This document shows positions 22,201 to 37,200 of a DNA stretch of 64,000 bases, one piece after another. Where the stretch lies: NCBI RefSeq assembly GCF_019578655.1, contig NC_063257.1, positions 23,887,939 through 23,951,938 on the forward strand, given 5' to 3'. The translations under genes and the position numbers were made by a program. Source of the DNA: Ricinus communis (Eukaryota > Streptophyta > Magnoliopsida > Malpighiales > Euphorbiaceae). The notes below the pieces were generated by a model. It saw nothing but the letters and a program-made list of their open reading frames with translations, was not told the origin of the DNA and made no database searches. How positions within the stretch are numbered: position 1 is the first letter of the stretch; each line of letters starts with the position of its first letter.

Positions 22201-25200
22201 CTGTCACCTTTCAATCTAGTTAAGCAACACTTAAGGACAATTCTAAGAAAGCCGGTGAACTTCCCATAAAGAACCTGAGAAAGCCACTGTGCCACTGTAA
22301 ATTAATAAATATCCAGGCCCTCAAAATTGCAAGCATTCCTCTCCTCCAAGTACTCCACAATATTTCAAAGAAAGAAAACTTTCAACAAGAACATGTCTTC
22401 TTATTTGTTTTTTGTTCTTTCTCTCTTTCTTTCTGGCTTCTATTAGTACTACTCACCATTAACTAAGTGACACAGATGCCAAGATGAAGCCGATGGAAGT
22501 GCTAGGTGATTAGTTAAAGCTGAATTTACATGATAGCTAATCGTAGAGCTAATTAACCAACATTTTTGAAAAGGGATGCAACCTCTCTCTTTCCGAAAGA
22601 TAAATTACTAGAGTTTGTTTTGGAAGCAAATATCATATATTAGGTTATGACTTGAGTGCACGAGGATTGCTGCTCTAACAGTGGGTTTGGGCTGGGGCCT
22701 GCTTTTATGGTCTAAAAATCAACTTCTAGTTTTAATAGTAGTTTACACATGTTATTGTATACAAATTAAATCAATAATCTCTTCATTATGTGGAGCCTGG
22801 GGTATCACATATATATGCCCATCTGGACTACTGGAGTAACAATCTATTGGCGGCTGATCTAACTATATGATCTAAAAGTTAACTTCTAGTTGTTAGTAGC
22901 AGTTCACATGGGGATATTAAAATTCAGTCTATATCAGCAGTCCCTATTCGATGCGAGACTCAAGGTATCATATTCTCCCTCACTTTTACTCCTGACATTT
23001 TCATTAGGAGAATATGATAGCCCAAAAGCTTTGCTTATCAAGCAGAGTGGATTGTGGAGACGGATCATGTAAGCTTCAGCATGGAATGTGGAGACGGATC
23101 ATGTAAACTTCAACACTTAGCTTCATACAACTCTTAGTCCAGCACTTTTGGCTGGTAATTATTTGATATTGTATGCCGGCCCATGTGTGGAGAAGTAAGG
23201 TAACTGGAGTGGGGTGGCCTGACCAAAGTAAAAGTCAACTCTTGATTGTTAGTAGTTCATGCGGGGCATTCTACACAAATAATTATAATAGGATAGTCCC
23301 TTTCTGATTTGAGGGTTATGGTATTACATTTTCCATCTGATTTTATATTCCAATTCTTTCTACTGTCTATGACCCCTTTTAGTGTTTCTTGTATGATGAA
23401 GGTTGTTGATATCCAACTTGGGATGGCAATCGATAGTGCCAAAGCCACTCTTGCAGTAAAGAGGAGGCTTGCATGTGAGATGGTAAAGTACTGGCAACAG
23501 GTATGTAACTGTTATTCTGTCATCATTCATGTTTGACCAAGCATGTGCTTCAAATATAAGTTTTGAATTTGTACAAACATAAGTTTTGTATTAAAAATTG
23601 TCATGTTTTCCCCATTATTATCACATTTGCCTTCATTGGTTCACTTCCTTTCTCATCTTCTTTGGCTTGTTGCTTGACAAGCACTTTGTGTTTGGCAATT
23701 CAGTAAGCAATATGGTCTATGGGTTTTATAGTCAGCACAAATTAATTGCCTAATTTCTTGTGGTACTTTTGGCAAGTAGATACTATATGCCATGTGACCA
23801 TAGTTTAGCAAATATATAGGAACAAACAGAAAAGCAACAAGGATTGGAGGGAAAAAGAAAAGGGAAGCAATGCATTTGGGTAAAGTGTAATTTTACCCAC
23901 TACCTTGGGGTCTTAATAGCAACTTAATGGTTTATGAAATTGGACACTGTAGCAGAGTTAATAATAAATTTGGAAATATTTTTCTTTTGGAAATTGGGAA
24001 ATGGAAATTTTTATGTCTTAATGTAGAATTTTATAGAGAAAGGAAAAAAGAGAAATGTTCTCTTATATTTTTTTTATATATCAAACATAGGAGAAACACA
24101 ACTTATATAGACTAGCTAAAGGATAGAAAAAAAAAAAAACTTAGATAGGAACTAATTTATCTTATCCCTAAACCTTAGAATGTTTATCCATATCTCTAAC
24201 AACCAAAAACTAATTAGTTATTCTAACTTATCAACACTCCCCCTCAAGTTGGAGCAAATATATCTGTCATGCCCAACTTGCTAACTTGAAATTCAAATTG
24301 CTGTCTAAATAACCCTTTAGTTAAAATATCTGCCACCTGCTGTGTAGGTGGTACAAATGGAGTACACATAATTCCTTCTTCAAGTTTTTCTTTTATGAAG
24401 TGCCTGTCAATTTCAACATGTTTTGTCCTGTCATGTAAAACAGGATTATGAGCAATACTGATAGCTGCCTTGTTGTCACAATACAACTTCATAGGTAAAC
24501 TAATAGATCTTTTAAGCTCTTGTAGAACCCTTTTCAGCCAAAGAATCTCACACACTTCCTGTGCCATTGATCTGAATTCTGCATCAGCACTACTTCTAGC
24601 AACTACATTCTGCTTTTTACTTCTCCATATGACTAAATTACCCCAAACAAATGTGCAGTATCCAGAAGTTGACCTTCTATCAGTGATTGAACCTGCCCAA
24701 TCAGCATCCGTATACACCTCAACTCCTTTTTTTTCATTTTTCTTGAAAAAAAGTCCTTTTCCTGGTGTACTTTTCAAACAACGAAGAATTCGATATACAG
24801 CTTCAAGATGTTCTTTATATGGAGAATGCATAAACCGACATACCAAGCTTACATCGAAAGCAATGTCCGGACGAGTATGTGATAAGTAAATCAGTTTTCC
24901 AACCAACCTCTGATATCTTCCTGTGTCTACTGGAACACCATTCTTTACCTCCCCAAGTCTAGAATTAGCTTCAATTGGAGTTTCAGAAGGTTTACAACCA
25001 CTCATTCCAGTTTCTTTCAAGAGATCTAGAATATACTTCCGTTGTGAGACAACAATGCCTTTCTTTGACCTTGCCACTTTTATTCCAAGAAAGTATCTTA
25101 GCGGGCCTAAATCTTTCATTTCAAACTCCTTGGCTAGGTTTTGTTTCAATCTGCTTATTTCAATTATGTCATCTCCAGTCAAAATTATATCATCTACATA

Positions 25201-28200
25201 GACAATTAAAACAGAAATTTTGTCTTCAATAGAACTGTTTATGAAAAGAGTATGATCAGATTGATTTTGATTATAACCTTGACCTTTAACAAACTTTGTG
25301 AACCTCTCGAACCATGCTCTAGGAGATTGTTTAAGGTCATATAAAGATCGCTTTAGCTTACATACCTTGGCTCCAAATTTCTGAGCAAACCAGGTGGAGG
25401 TTCCATGTATACTTCCTCTTCTAAGTGACCATTCAAAAAGGCATTCTTCACATCTAGATGATTCAAGGACCAATCTAGATTAGCTGCAACAGACAAGAGC
25501 ACTCGAATAGTATTGAGTTTCGCCACAGGAGAAAAAGTTTCATAGTAGTCCACTCCATATATTTGAGTAAATCCTTTAGCTACTAGACGAGCTTTATATC
25601 TTTCCAAGGATCCATCTGAATTGTACTTCACAGTAAACACCCATTTATATTCGACAACTGTCTTCCCATCTGGCAGATCCACTTTTTCCCAAGTAGCATT
25701 CTTCTCCAAGGCTCTCATCTCCTCCAAAATAGCTTCTTTCCACTCAGGAACATTTAGAGCCTCCTGAACACTATTTGGAATAACCATACTAGACATTTGT
25801 GAGATAAAAGCACAATATGGTGATGAAATATTTTTGTAAGATACAAAATTTGACAAAGGATGTTTAGTACATGACCTGACACCTTTCGTAAGAGCAATGG
25901 GAAGACCAAGTTGACTAGATGGATTATTTGTAGGAAGTTTTGGAGACTTACCATAAATTTCATGATCCAACCTCTGATTAGATTCTTGATGGTGCTGTGG
26001 GATGGTGGCTCTTTTTTGTGCTTGATGTTCCTTTGAATATACAAGACCTTTAAACTTTCCGCATAGATATCAGTTGTTTCCAATATTTTGATTTTAAGAT
26101 GACCTTATCAAAGGCCTTCCGGTATTTTCAATATTTAAATCATTTGTTTCCATACTTTCTTTATTTTTCGACCCATTTTCTTTTGGAAACATGATCGGAC
26201 CCCCAAGAAATACCATTATTTGAAAAAACTCAAAAGTTAAATCAGAATTTAAATCGGAACCGAATCGGTTGAGACATCTTCACTAGTGTTCTCCCCCGAA
26301 GATGAAATTTGTCAAAGTATGATTGTCCTTCAAAAAAGTGACATCCATAGAAATAAACATTTTTTCAAAACTGGATCAAAACATTTATAACCTTTTTGAT
26401 TTGCAGGATAGCCTACAAAAATACATTTATGTGCTTTTGGATCAAGTTTTGAACGTTTGGGATCATGATTATGGACAAAAGCCACACTTCCAAAAATTTT
26501 TAAAGGAATGTTGCTAGTTAGCCGAGTTATGGGAAAACATTCACTAAAAACTTTAATTGGTGTTTTAAAATTCAAAATTCTTGTAGGCATTCTATTAATC
26601 AAATATATGGCTGTTAAAACTGCTTCTCCCCAAAGATATTTTGGAATTTTAGTTGTAAAACTAAGAGCTCTAACAACCTCTAGGATATGTTTATTTTTTC
26701 TCTCAGCCACCCCGTTTTGCTGAGACGTGTTACTACAAGAACTTTGGTGAATAATCCCTTTTTCAGCAAAAAATTGTCCTAACACATTGTTAAAGAACTC
26801 CTTTCCATTATCACTTCGAAAAATTTTAATTTGAGTATGAAATTGTGTTTGAACCATATTATAAAAATTTTTGAACACACTTTGAACATCAGATTTCTCT
26901 TTTAAAAGAAAGACCCAAGTAACTCTAGTATGATCATCAATAAAAAGGATAAACCAGTGTTTTCCAGAAAATGTTGGCGCTCTAGAAGGACCCCAAACAT
27001 CACTATGAATCATGGTAAATGGCTTGGACTGTTTATAAGGTTGCGATTGGTAAACAGTTCGGTGATGTTTAGCTAATTCACAAAATTCACATTAGAAAAA
27101 CAAATGATTTTTATTCATGAATAACTTTGCGAACAAATGCTTTAAATATTGAAAATTTGGATGTCCTAGCCGATAATGCCATAACATAATCTTAGTGTCA
27201 CTTGAAACAGAAATAGAATTGAAACAAGTTTGCAGGTCTTGCCTTCCAAAGGTTGACTCATCATTGAAGAAGTAGAGTCCACCATCCAATTTAGCACCCC
27301 CAATCATCTTCCCCGAGGTTAAATCCTGAAATTTACAATAGGAAGACTTAAAAATCACTTGAAAATTATGATCAGAGGTTAACTTACTGACAGACAAAAG
27401 ATTATATGACAAATGTGGAACATGTAAGACATTCTTAAGAACTAGAGAAGAGGAAATAGGAATTGTTCCTTTCCCTGCAACAGTGGCTAAGGAACCATCT
27501 GCAATTTTAACCTTTTGATTTCCTGCACAAGGTATATAAGAGGAAAAAATTTGCGAATTGCCAGACATGTGATCGACCTTTGAATCTAATATCCAAGTGC
27601 TATGGGATTTGGAACAAGCTATGGATGCAATGAAAGAATTACCTGATTGTGCAAAAGAACAAGACAAGTCAGATTTTTCTAAAGTTTGGGACTTAAACAT
27701 TTTAGACAGGTGCTCTATCTGTTCCTTGGTAAAAGGAAGAGATTCAAAAGAAGACTGCTGCCCCGGATTAGTATTGCTAGCTTGAAAAGCTCGTACATCT
27801 CCTCCTAACTTGGTGTTATCGCTGCCTGTTTTCTTCTTTGGTTTCCCATGCAATTTCCAGCAAATATCTCGAGTATGCCATGGTTTTCGACAATGATCAC
27901 ACCAAGGTTTCTGCTTTCCCCCTGAGTTGTACCTCGAGTTACAAGAGCAGATTCGTCAGCATCTATTTTTGGTTCATCATTTTTCAGCATCACTTTTCGT
28001 CGTGCTTCTTCTCTACGCACTTCTGAAAAAACTTCTCTAATAGTTGGTAAAGGATTTTTTCCTAATATACGTCCACGAACCTCATCAAGATCTTTGTTTA
28101 AACCAGCCAAGAAAACAAATACTCGTCCTCTTTCAATTTTCTTTTTGTATCGAGCACTGTCATTAGGATTCTCCCATTGTTCATCTTCAAACATGTCCAA

Positions 28201-30725
28201 TTCCTGCCAAACAACCATCATATCATTATAGTAAGCTGTTACCTCTCGATTACCTTGTTGCATTTTCCACATATGGGTGTTTAATTCGAATAACTGCGAA
28301 TGGTTGTCCAAATCTGAATATGTTTCTCGAACTGCTTCCCAAACATCTCGAGCAGTCTGCAAAAACATGAATGGTTTTCCAATAACCGGATCCGTTGAGT
28401 TAATCAACTAGGCAGTAACCATTGAATTTTTTGAGCGCCACTGCCTGTATTTCGAATCATCGGTTGTTGGTGGTTTTATCTCAAGTATCCAAGTATCCAA
28501 GTTTCCCTTTTCCATCAATCACCAACCTCATGGACTGAGACCATTCAAGATAATTCTTGCCATTCAGTTTGTGAAGGGTGATTTGAAGAGAATTTTTAGG
28601 AGGAACAGGTGGAAATAGCTGAGAAACTCCCCCTGATGGTGTCATGCCACTGCTAGCTTCTGAAGTGGCTGAACTAGAGCCAACCATGGCAGCCTTAAAA
28701 TTCATGATCAAGCCCTAAGCTCTGATGCCATGTAGAATTTTATAGAGAAAGGAAAAAAGAGAAATGTTCTCTTATATTTTTTCTATATATCAAACATAGG
28801 AGAAACACAACTTATATAGACTAGCTAAAGGATAGAAAAAAAACTTAGATAGGAACTAATTTATCTTATCCCTAAACCTTAGAATGTTTATCCATATCTC
28901 TAACAAACAAAAACTAATTAGTTATTCTAACTTATCAACACTTAACATATTAAAAGAAGTTATATAAACTCACACTTATTGAGTGGCAAAGATTGTAACT
29001 AGGAGGTCCTACATGTCCCTGTCTATCTGAAGAAATGGTTCTCATTTTTCATGGGAGTCTTTGGGCATTGCTTGGGCCGTGTGAAGTAAAGACTGGCTAT
29101 CTAGAAAGATCACTCATTGCACACTTTCTATATATTTGTCTTCACTATCGGCTGCATGCTATCAGGGAGAGGCGATGGGGTTTAGAGTCCAAGGCACCAT
29201 CCTTTTTTGGCACCGAAACAGTCTTTATCTATATGTAATGACTTTCTAATGTATTGGATGAGCCCGAGTGGGAATGTTCAACACTACTAGGAAAAGTAAG
29301 TAAGTCTTGTCCAGTCACCCAGTAGCCAGTGACTAATCTTGCTATGGAGCTACATGCAAATCGCCACATCAAGACTCTTGCTAAAGTGAGATCAGCACTG
29401 GCTTTAAGAGAGAGAGGAAGACCACTCCTAGAAGCAGCCATGATCTTATATATGATACCATCCCACTAATATACGTTAGAAGCAACCGGGTATTTTCTTT
29501 TTGCTTTATCAGTGGTTGTTATTGTAAATTGCTTATCCTATTTTGTCTACTAAGGATAGTTGATGTCATGATTCTATACTCAAATGTAAGGATGAGATTT
29601 ATTAGCAGTGCATAAATGCTTGCGGGTTTGACTTTTGTTGCTTGTGAATTTGTGCGAAATCTGGTATCCTAAAATATTAATTTCTTTCTACTTGCGATTT
29701 TGCTTGACAGGCTCAAGACAATTTAATGAATCTTCTGTTAACAAATGGTTGGGGGGAAAAGCACCGGCTCTTTGTGAAGTGGAAATATGTGGAAGCAAAG
29801 GTTTTTAAAATATCTCTCATGCCTAATTTTTGCTCATTCTTTGTGATCTTTCACAATTGCACTAACTTCCCTTTTCTTTTCTTGTGTTTTCTTTTTTGTT
29901 TTTATAAAAATATCATCATTTCTTCTAAATCTTTGAATCTACTAAAATGTTTGCAAGTATTCAAGTAATTTTACATGGGAAACTTGGCCTACTAGTGGAT
30001 TGATTCATAGAAAGTGTATTTAACATTTAATTTGGTAGCGTACTACATGTAGTAGGCTATCTAGGGAACATCAACAAAAAATTTAACATTTAGTTTTATT
30101 TGGTGGGGGCATATTGTAAAAGATATTCAGTTTTTTCCCAAAATTAATGAAAGAACATCATTACTAATAGGGCCTTATTAATTCTGTAGTTAATTGGGTT
30201 AATTTGTTCATTTATTAATTTAACTTAATAATGTATAATATTTACAATTAATAATTCATTTAGCACAAGTCTAATTCCAAAAGTCTAACTCTATTAGAAT
30301 TTTAAATCAATAATGATTTTAATCCTAGAAAATAGCATTTTAATTATATCAACTAATAAATTAGTTTTTCTAATTATATAATAATTTTTAATCCTAAAAG
30401 AATAGCATACTAATTATAGTTTAATATTAATTATATATTTAATCTAATATCAACGTAATAAGCAAAAAATTAAAGAAGATACTAAAATGGTAGCAATAAT
30501 AAATGAGAAGAGATAATGAATGAGAGAATTAACCTACACAATTTTATATGTGAGCTTGTAGATATTCACATTTCATTAAAATAAAATAAAAAGTATGTCG
30601 AAATGATACTATAGAACTGCCACAAAAATTGATACTGTAAAGAGTTCATCAAAGAAGCTAATAATATTACCAACTGGAGCCAAACACTAACATATCATCA
30701 TAGCTTTATTATGGCAATACAAAAC

Positions 30726-30759
<34 letters not shown>

Positions 30760-33700
30760 GTAGTAGTGCTCTAATGGAATTATATCTAATATCAATTCTA
30801 ATTAAAATACAATTCTAAAATTATATAAATCTACCTACTTTATATAAATACTAAAAAATTTTAAATACGAAATAAACTTTAAGATTGTAGATTCGTAATG
30901 GAATTAAAATTAAAAAAATGTTATGTTTACATTTGTATTTAAATATTAAAATTATTATTACAAATTAAAGGGAAATGTATACAGGTTTATGATGCTAAAT
31001 TTAAAAATATATATATTATTTTATTTTATGAGTGATAACAAGTCAAACAGTTAATATTCATGTACAATGTACGTGAGCAAAAAAAAAAAAAGTTTATTTA
31101 AAAGCAACTACTTTGATAGTCAGCCACAAAATTAGTTGAATGTTGGTAAACATTGGATAAGTGAGACCAAGGACAGTCTGCAGAGTGGAGTCTTCTACTC
31201 TTCTCGATTATGTATAAAAGTATCTTTTTCTTTTATTAGAAATAGCTAAAGCTTATTTGAGAAGCTTAATTGATGAGCCAGTTGATTCACAGGATGTGCA
31301 GCTGAACAAAAACTTTATTGTCCGAATGCATGAAACATTAAGAGATGCTTGTTTTATAGCTAAACCTTTTGTATTGTGTATGTAATGCGTTTATTTAATT
31401 GTTAAAAAAGAAATATGTTAATCAAGACTTGATAAATTCAATGTCTTCGTCTTTTTTTCTTTTCCTTTTTTTAAGTCCTGTTTTTAGTATGTAGAGTAAA
31501 CAAGGTTTCTATTTTAAATTTTTGCCCTCAACCAGGCAGCAGCATATTATTATCATGGTTTGATCCTTGACGAGGGGAATACGGAGAAATCTCACGGCAT
31601 GGCTGTGGCTGCACTGCAAGCTGCAGATGAATATTTTAAGGAGAGTAGGAGGGCATGTGAAGCATTTAATGCAGCTTCTCCGTTATCAAGGTAATTTACT
31701 GAAGCCACTTCTGTTTATGATCTTTATTACTTTGTGATGTGCAATAGAGCATGAACTTAATTGTTATCGTCATATGATAAAGCGCTAGTGGTGTATTATT
31801 AGGAACTTACAAAATGTTTGAAATATTTATCATACAAGAATTTGGTGCTTTCCATTACCAGAGATTCATTTACTTTTTAGGTCATTGTTGTTGCTTCTTT
31901 CCGAGCGAAGAGGGTGTGTATGCATTTTTAGATAGTTGTTATTTGTCGACTCAATTTAGATTTTGTATAGAAAGAAAGAAAGTTATATTGTTCCCTTAGT
32001 GGATAAAATCTCACGTAAAGAATTTGAGAAATAAAGTAATGAAGAAGGTTTGGAGAAAACAAAAAGAGACTATGTTAAATTTCTTTCTTACAGATTCAAA
32101 TGGTTTGTTAGGGTCAGCCTGTTAGGTTCAGGTTTTCAAGAAAAATTATTTTATTCATGATCTGTTAAAACTTCGGAAAACAGAAATTGTTGATCTTTGT
32201 ACGTTGGTTGAATGTACTTGCATGCCTCACATAGTAAAAATTGTTTAGTTTTGAATATGTTTAATGAACTAAATTCTCATTCCCAAAGAAGTAAAAAAGT
32301 TCTGAATTTTCCAGTAAATAGATGTATCATCATTGATCTTATAGGAAGGCGATTGTTTTGCATAATGTATGTGATTATTAGCACAACTGGATAACTCTGA
32401 AAGAGGCTTCACAAAGATGGTTTAGGATTTAGTCAGAGATACTAATACTGTATGTTGTCCTGTGCATATGCTCATACAATCTGCAATATCATAATGCAAA
32501 AATTATGTATGAGAGGCCAAATCAGCCCATATTATTATGTATGAAAGACCAAATCAACTGGATAGCTCTGAATCTGAAACTGGCTGCATATGCAATCTGA
32601 TTGTGGTAGCTCAAACATAATATAAGTTACTTACACAGAGGTAGATGTACAACGATGAAATCGTCACCTTGGTAGGTCACTTAAGGGACACCTTTACATG
32701 CACAAATATCTTGGATGCACCAAAAGGGAGACAGCATAAAGAAGAGAAAAAATCTCAAAACCTTATTCCTACTCAAAAGGCAAAAATAGTAGGGTTTTTG
32801 TGGCCCTATTTGTCAGTCCAACCCTTAAGCTAAAAGAATAAATAAATTTCCTAAATATTATAAACGAATGGGAAAACCAAAATGCAAACCTAAAATAAAA
32901 ATCTTCTGGAATCATTGATCATGCTTTTGATGCTCTTGACTAGGTTCAGCTAAGTATTTCTTCAAACTATGGCTACCTCAATAATTATTTGTTGGCTTAA
33001 TAGATAAATTGGCTGTATAAGTTTTCAGGAAATGTTTCAGCCAACCCCTAAACTTTTGTTTGAAACCATCACACCTGTTAACTTTCTTTATTTATCATCA
33101 TATTCAATGTTTCCTGAATGATGGCACATCTCAAATTATAGCATGTGAGATTGAAATACTTACATGAATCCATTATTTGACTATTTCTCTAATCTTTTTT
33201 TTTTTTTTTTTTTATCGCTTTCTCTTTCTTTCTGGATGTTGCGGATTAAATGATTATTTCTCTAAATACACACTTATGTTTTAACATATTATATTAGTAC
33301 CCTTCTGCTTTTTCAATTTTATGCAATTGTTTCCTTTCATTTTGAATTAATTGCATGTAATGACTCCTCCGACCATTTTCGCCAAAATCAATTGGTAAAT
33401 GGAAAATTTGCAACATTAAAAGTTTGGTCTGGTTCTTGAACTTTCAATGCAATCAAATTTATCCAAAAATGAAATTCTTAATTAAATTAGAACAAAATTT
33501 GGTAACGGTACTAGAAAATTGAATCCAAGAATGGCACCTTATATCTCTGCAAAGCGTAAGGGTCTTTATATTACAAATCTTACTAGAACTATTAGTTTTT
33601 TATCAAAAGCTTGTGATTTAATTTTTGATGCAGCAACTAGGAGAAAACAATTCTTAATTGTTGGTACCAAGAAAAATGATACAAGTCGTGGATAAAATCT

Positions 33701-34257
33701 ACGACGCACTAAAACACCCTTGTTGATGAGTAATTATTTGAGGCACTTTGAAATGTAAATTTTTAATTTTTATTATTTTTATTTAAGTTTAAAAATGTTT
33801 TATATAATAGTTTTATTAATCTTAAATTGTTTATTTTTTATTAGTTTTTGTTATAATATCTGAAAAACAATATATAATTTATTAGTTTACTTTAACATAG
33901 AACAATTACTTTTTTACACTAATTTATATAAAATTATTTTCACTTTCTAACATAAAATTAAGTGATAAATGAAAATTAAAAAAATTATTTACTGGTAACT
34001 ATATTTGTATTTGATTACTAGAAAATCCATGAATAGTTTTACTTTTATAATAAATTTGATAAACTAATGCAAACGTATTCTTATGTAAATGGTGCAATAT
34101 TATGTGATGACTTATTTTAGATGGGTTTAAATAAATATGCTTATAATACAAAAGTAAATTTCTTTTTGTCATAACATAAAGTTTTTTTTGTAGTATTCAA
34201 ATGCATGAATTTTTAGTAAAATATAACTTTTATATTGTCTTATTAAGTAATTATTAC

Positions 34258-34293
<36 letters not shown>

Positions 34294-37200
34294 TGTTCTT
34301 TGATGAATTAAGGTGAAATTATTTTGTAAGTTAGTTTATAAAATATTTTAGAACTCAGATAAAATTATTTATTTTTAAATAACATGAATAAGTTAAGTCA
34401 AAAATTATAATCAAAACTATCCTAATTCGATAAATTATCATTTAGGTGACCTTGATATGGTATTATAACTTTTCCAAAATCTATCAAACAAATATTTTGT
34501 TATAATTTAATTTAATTTCGGGTAAATTTGATTGCATCAGAAGTTCATGGACCAAACAAAACTTTTAATTTTGCAACCTGATCCATTAACTAGTTATTTT
34601 TGGCAAAAATGGACGCAAAGGGTATTTAGTATAATGAATTCTAAATAAAGGGATACAATAGCATAATATTAAATAGACCCAATGGAACTAGTATAATATG
34701 ATAAAACAGTGGGGGTGTTTGTCATTTACCCTAATGCTGTGTTTGGTTGAAATCCATTAAAAGGATACAATAACTTAATATTACATTATTTGGTATATTA
34801 TTTGTGCTTGCTTGCATCTTGCTATGCAATTTGGTATGGGATGAATATGGCACATGTAGCTATTGTCAATTTAAGAATATAATCACTAGCGAATAAACAA
34901 GTAAATATAAACTGCAGATATACTGAAATGCCTTGTGTTTTGACAAGGAAAATGGAGACATTGAGATTCAAAATTAAGAGGGTGTTCCCCTTAGAATTGC
35001 AGAGACAGATAACTGCATCAATTCCTTGTAAAAATATATGTTACAAGAAATGAAGGTGATCATTACATACTGAAAAAGTAGCCAACTACTCTTTGATCAC
35101 CTTTTGCTAGAAAAATTTCTTGGCTCAAGGAATAAAAAACACAATTGTGATTGTACTTGACTAAGACTAGGCTATAACTTAAATAAGTAAATTTACACTA
35201 AGAAATACAAAATAAACTTGATATCAAAGAAAAACCAAATGTGTGGCTTGACACTGTTCGTGGCTGCAACAAATATTGTTTCAGTCTGTTAGAATTCAAA
35301 AGACCTCCAGCTCCATTATCCAACGGAAATATCATGAACATTAGCAGCTACATTCTTAAATTTGCAGCTGTTATTTTTTCATGATGTGATTCATGATATG
35401 TCGAAGTTGCCCTATGAAACTTGCACTTTTCGCTTTATGCTTAGTACTTTACTTTCTTATGTGGTTTTAATCTTTTTAATTCCACTTGTTCCTTCAAAAC
35501 CTTGATTGGTGCTGCATTGATGCTGGCCTAATACTTATTCATAATTGGACTTGTCTTTTATAATGAGAGATAAAGCTTTGATCATCTATGTCTGTGGGTT
35601 GAACTTATTAGGAACAATGGATCAGCTTGATTTCACGATTCTTCTCTGCCTCTTGTACTGCGTGATACTTGACATTTATGTGTTTTGTTCTGCCAGGCTG
35701 AACTAGATTTTCAGCAATGGCGATTACTGATTTGTTATCAACAAACAATTGAGTTGGAAAAGAACAATAAAAACTAAGATCTTGAAGTAGTTTTCTAAGC
35801 CAATTGGCTTGATTTGCTGCTGCTGCTGCTACTGAAATATGCTCAGTTTCTGCTGTGGATTGGGCTAGAACCTCTTGCTTCTTTAAATTCCAATAAGAAC
35901 CCTGAACCAAAACAAAACAAATAACCCAACATGCTCTCATGTCATCTATGCATCCTCCCCAATCATTATCTGAATAAGCCTATCAACTGCACATTTCCTA
36001 TTTTAAGATACCAGATATCATAATTTGTAGTTCTCTTCAGGAATCTCATAACTCTTCTTGAAACACCAAGGTGCACTTGACTAAACCGTGATAACATACT
36101 TGCAGCAAACGTCAAGTATGTTGTTAAATACAGTATGCTGCCAATTATACTTCTGTAAGTGGAGGGATCTTGGAGTTTAACTCCATCTTTTGAGATTTTC
36201 TCATTCTAAGCTGAATGAGTTGCAAACTGGCTTGCAAGATTCAAGCTTGAACTTTTCAAAATATCAGCTGCATACTTTTTCCTATTAATGAAAATTCTAG
36301 AATCCCTCTTAACTATTTCCATTCCAAGGAAGTACTTCATCAGCCCAAGGTCTGACATCTCAAATACTTTCTCTATTTCCTTTCTGAAATGAACCAGAAA
36401 TTTAGCATCAAGCCTTGTCACTAGTAAGTCATCAACATAAACGGAGACTATGAGCTTCTTTTCATTTTCATAATGCTATATGTACAAGGTTGCTTCATTC
36501 ATACTTCTTTCAAAACCTTGTTGCAGCAAATGAGAATCAATTCTGCCATATCAAGCTCTAGGGGCTTGTCTCAAATCATAAAGAGCCTTTTTTAGTTTAT
36601 ACACGTTGCCTTCATTTCCTGGAACTTGAAAGAGTTCTGGTTGCTGCACATAGATCTCCTCCTCAAGAATTCCACTTAGAAAAGCTGATTTTACACCTAA
36701 ATGGTTAAATTTCCAGCCCATATGGCCTGCAATTGCCAAGAGGATTCTGATTGTGTCATGTCTGGCTATTGGGGAAAAAGTATCTCTGAACTCCACTCCT
36801 GGAATTTGTGCAAACCCTTTGACCACAATCCTTGCCTTATGCTTGTAAACTGAACCATTAGGATTCAACTTGGTCTTGGGTACCCAGTTGCAAATAAATA
36901 GAAAAGATAGGTTGTATTGCTCCTTAATTTACATGTATTATATTGTACATATATATAGGTACAAACATCACCTAAATAAAGAAAGAACATAATCACAACA
37001 ATTTACAGCTATATAAGAAATCTGCCTAATGATTTGCCTAATCTCCTTTAATGTAGCCTAGAGTTCCTATATTTACAGCTAGGTCAATATTTCCTATTCC
37101 AACACTCCCCCTCAAGCTGGCTGAAAAATATCTCCCATTGACAGCTTGCTTACTAGAAAATCAAATTGTCTTTTCAGTAGTCCTTTGGTAAAAATATCAG

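Larger units (their letters stand above)
24022..28940 (-). mobile_element. Copia-1: complete Ty1/copia retrotransposon in BRO1 intron 6
   Basis: 4.9 kb, antisense to the gene. LTRs are at 24022-24236 and 28731-28940, beginning TGTAGAATTT and ending TATCAACA. They differ by two substitutions and the length of an A-run. The target-site duplication CTTAA flanks it at 24017-24021 and 28941-28945. Adjacent to the right LTR is the primer-binding site (minus strand TGGCATCAGAGC, one mismatch to tRNA-Met). Adjacent to the left LTR is a polypurine tract (minus strand TTGAGGGGGAG). Domain order on the minus strand is gag, protease, GAG-preintegrase, integrase, reverse transcriptase, RNase H, which is the copia order. 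The short LTRs resemble the Ale/Retrofit group, but that placement is tentative. All coding frames carry shifts. Confidence 0.92.
33260..34735. mobile_element. Terminal-inverted-repeat element in BRO1 intron 8, carrying plastid DNA
   Basis: Left arm about 33260-33480 and right arm about 34505-34735 are reverse complements over roughly 200 bp with many substitutions. Matched landmarks are CATATTATATTAGT, CATTTTCGCCAAAA, GGTAAATGGA and AGTTTGGTCTGG on the left against their right-hand partners. The interior is AT-rich, with a (TA)n run at about 34258-34289, and holds the rps2 fragment. No transposase frame is visible, so it is a non-autonomous DNA transposon or large MITE. Exact ends and target duplication are not clear. 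Confidence 0.6.

Noticed and set aside
24470..25232. Plus-strand frames of 85-139 codons
   Set aside because: Antisense of the Copia-1 RNase H and reverse transcriptase regions.
33498..33695. rps2 as a functional nuclear-encoded plastid protein gene
   Set aside because: Only the N-terminal third remains, without start, transit peptide or conserved end.
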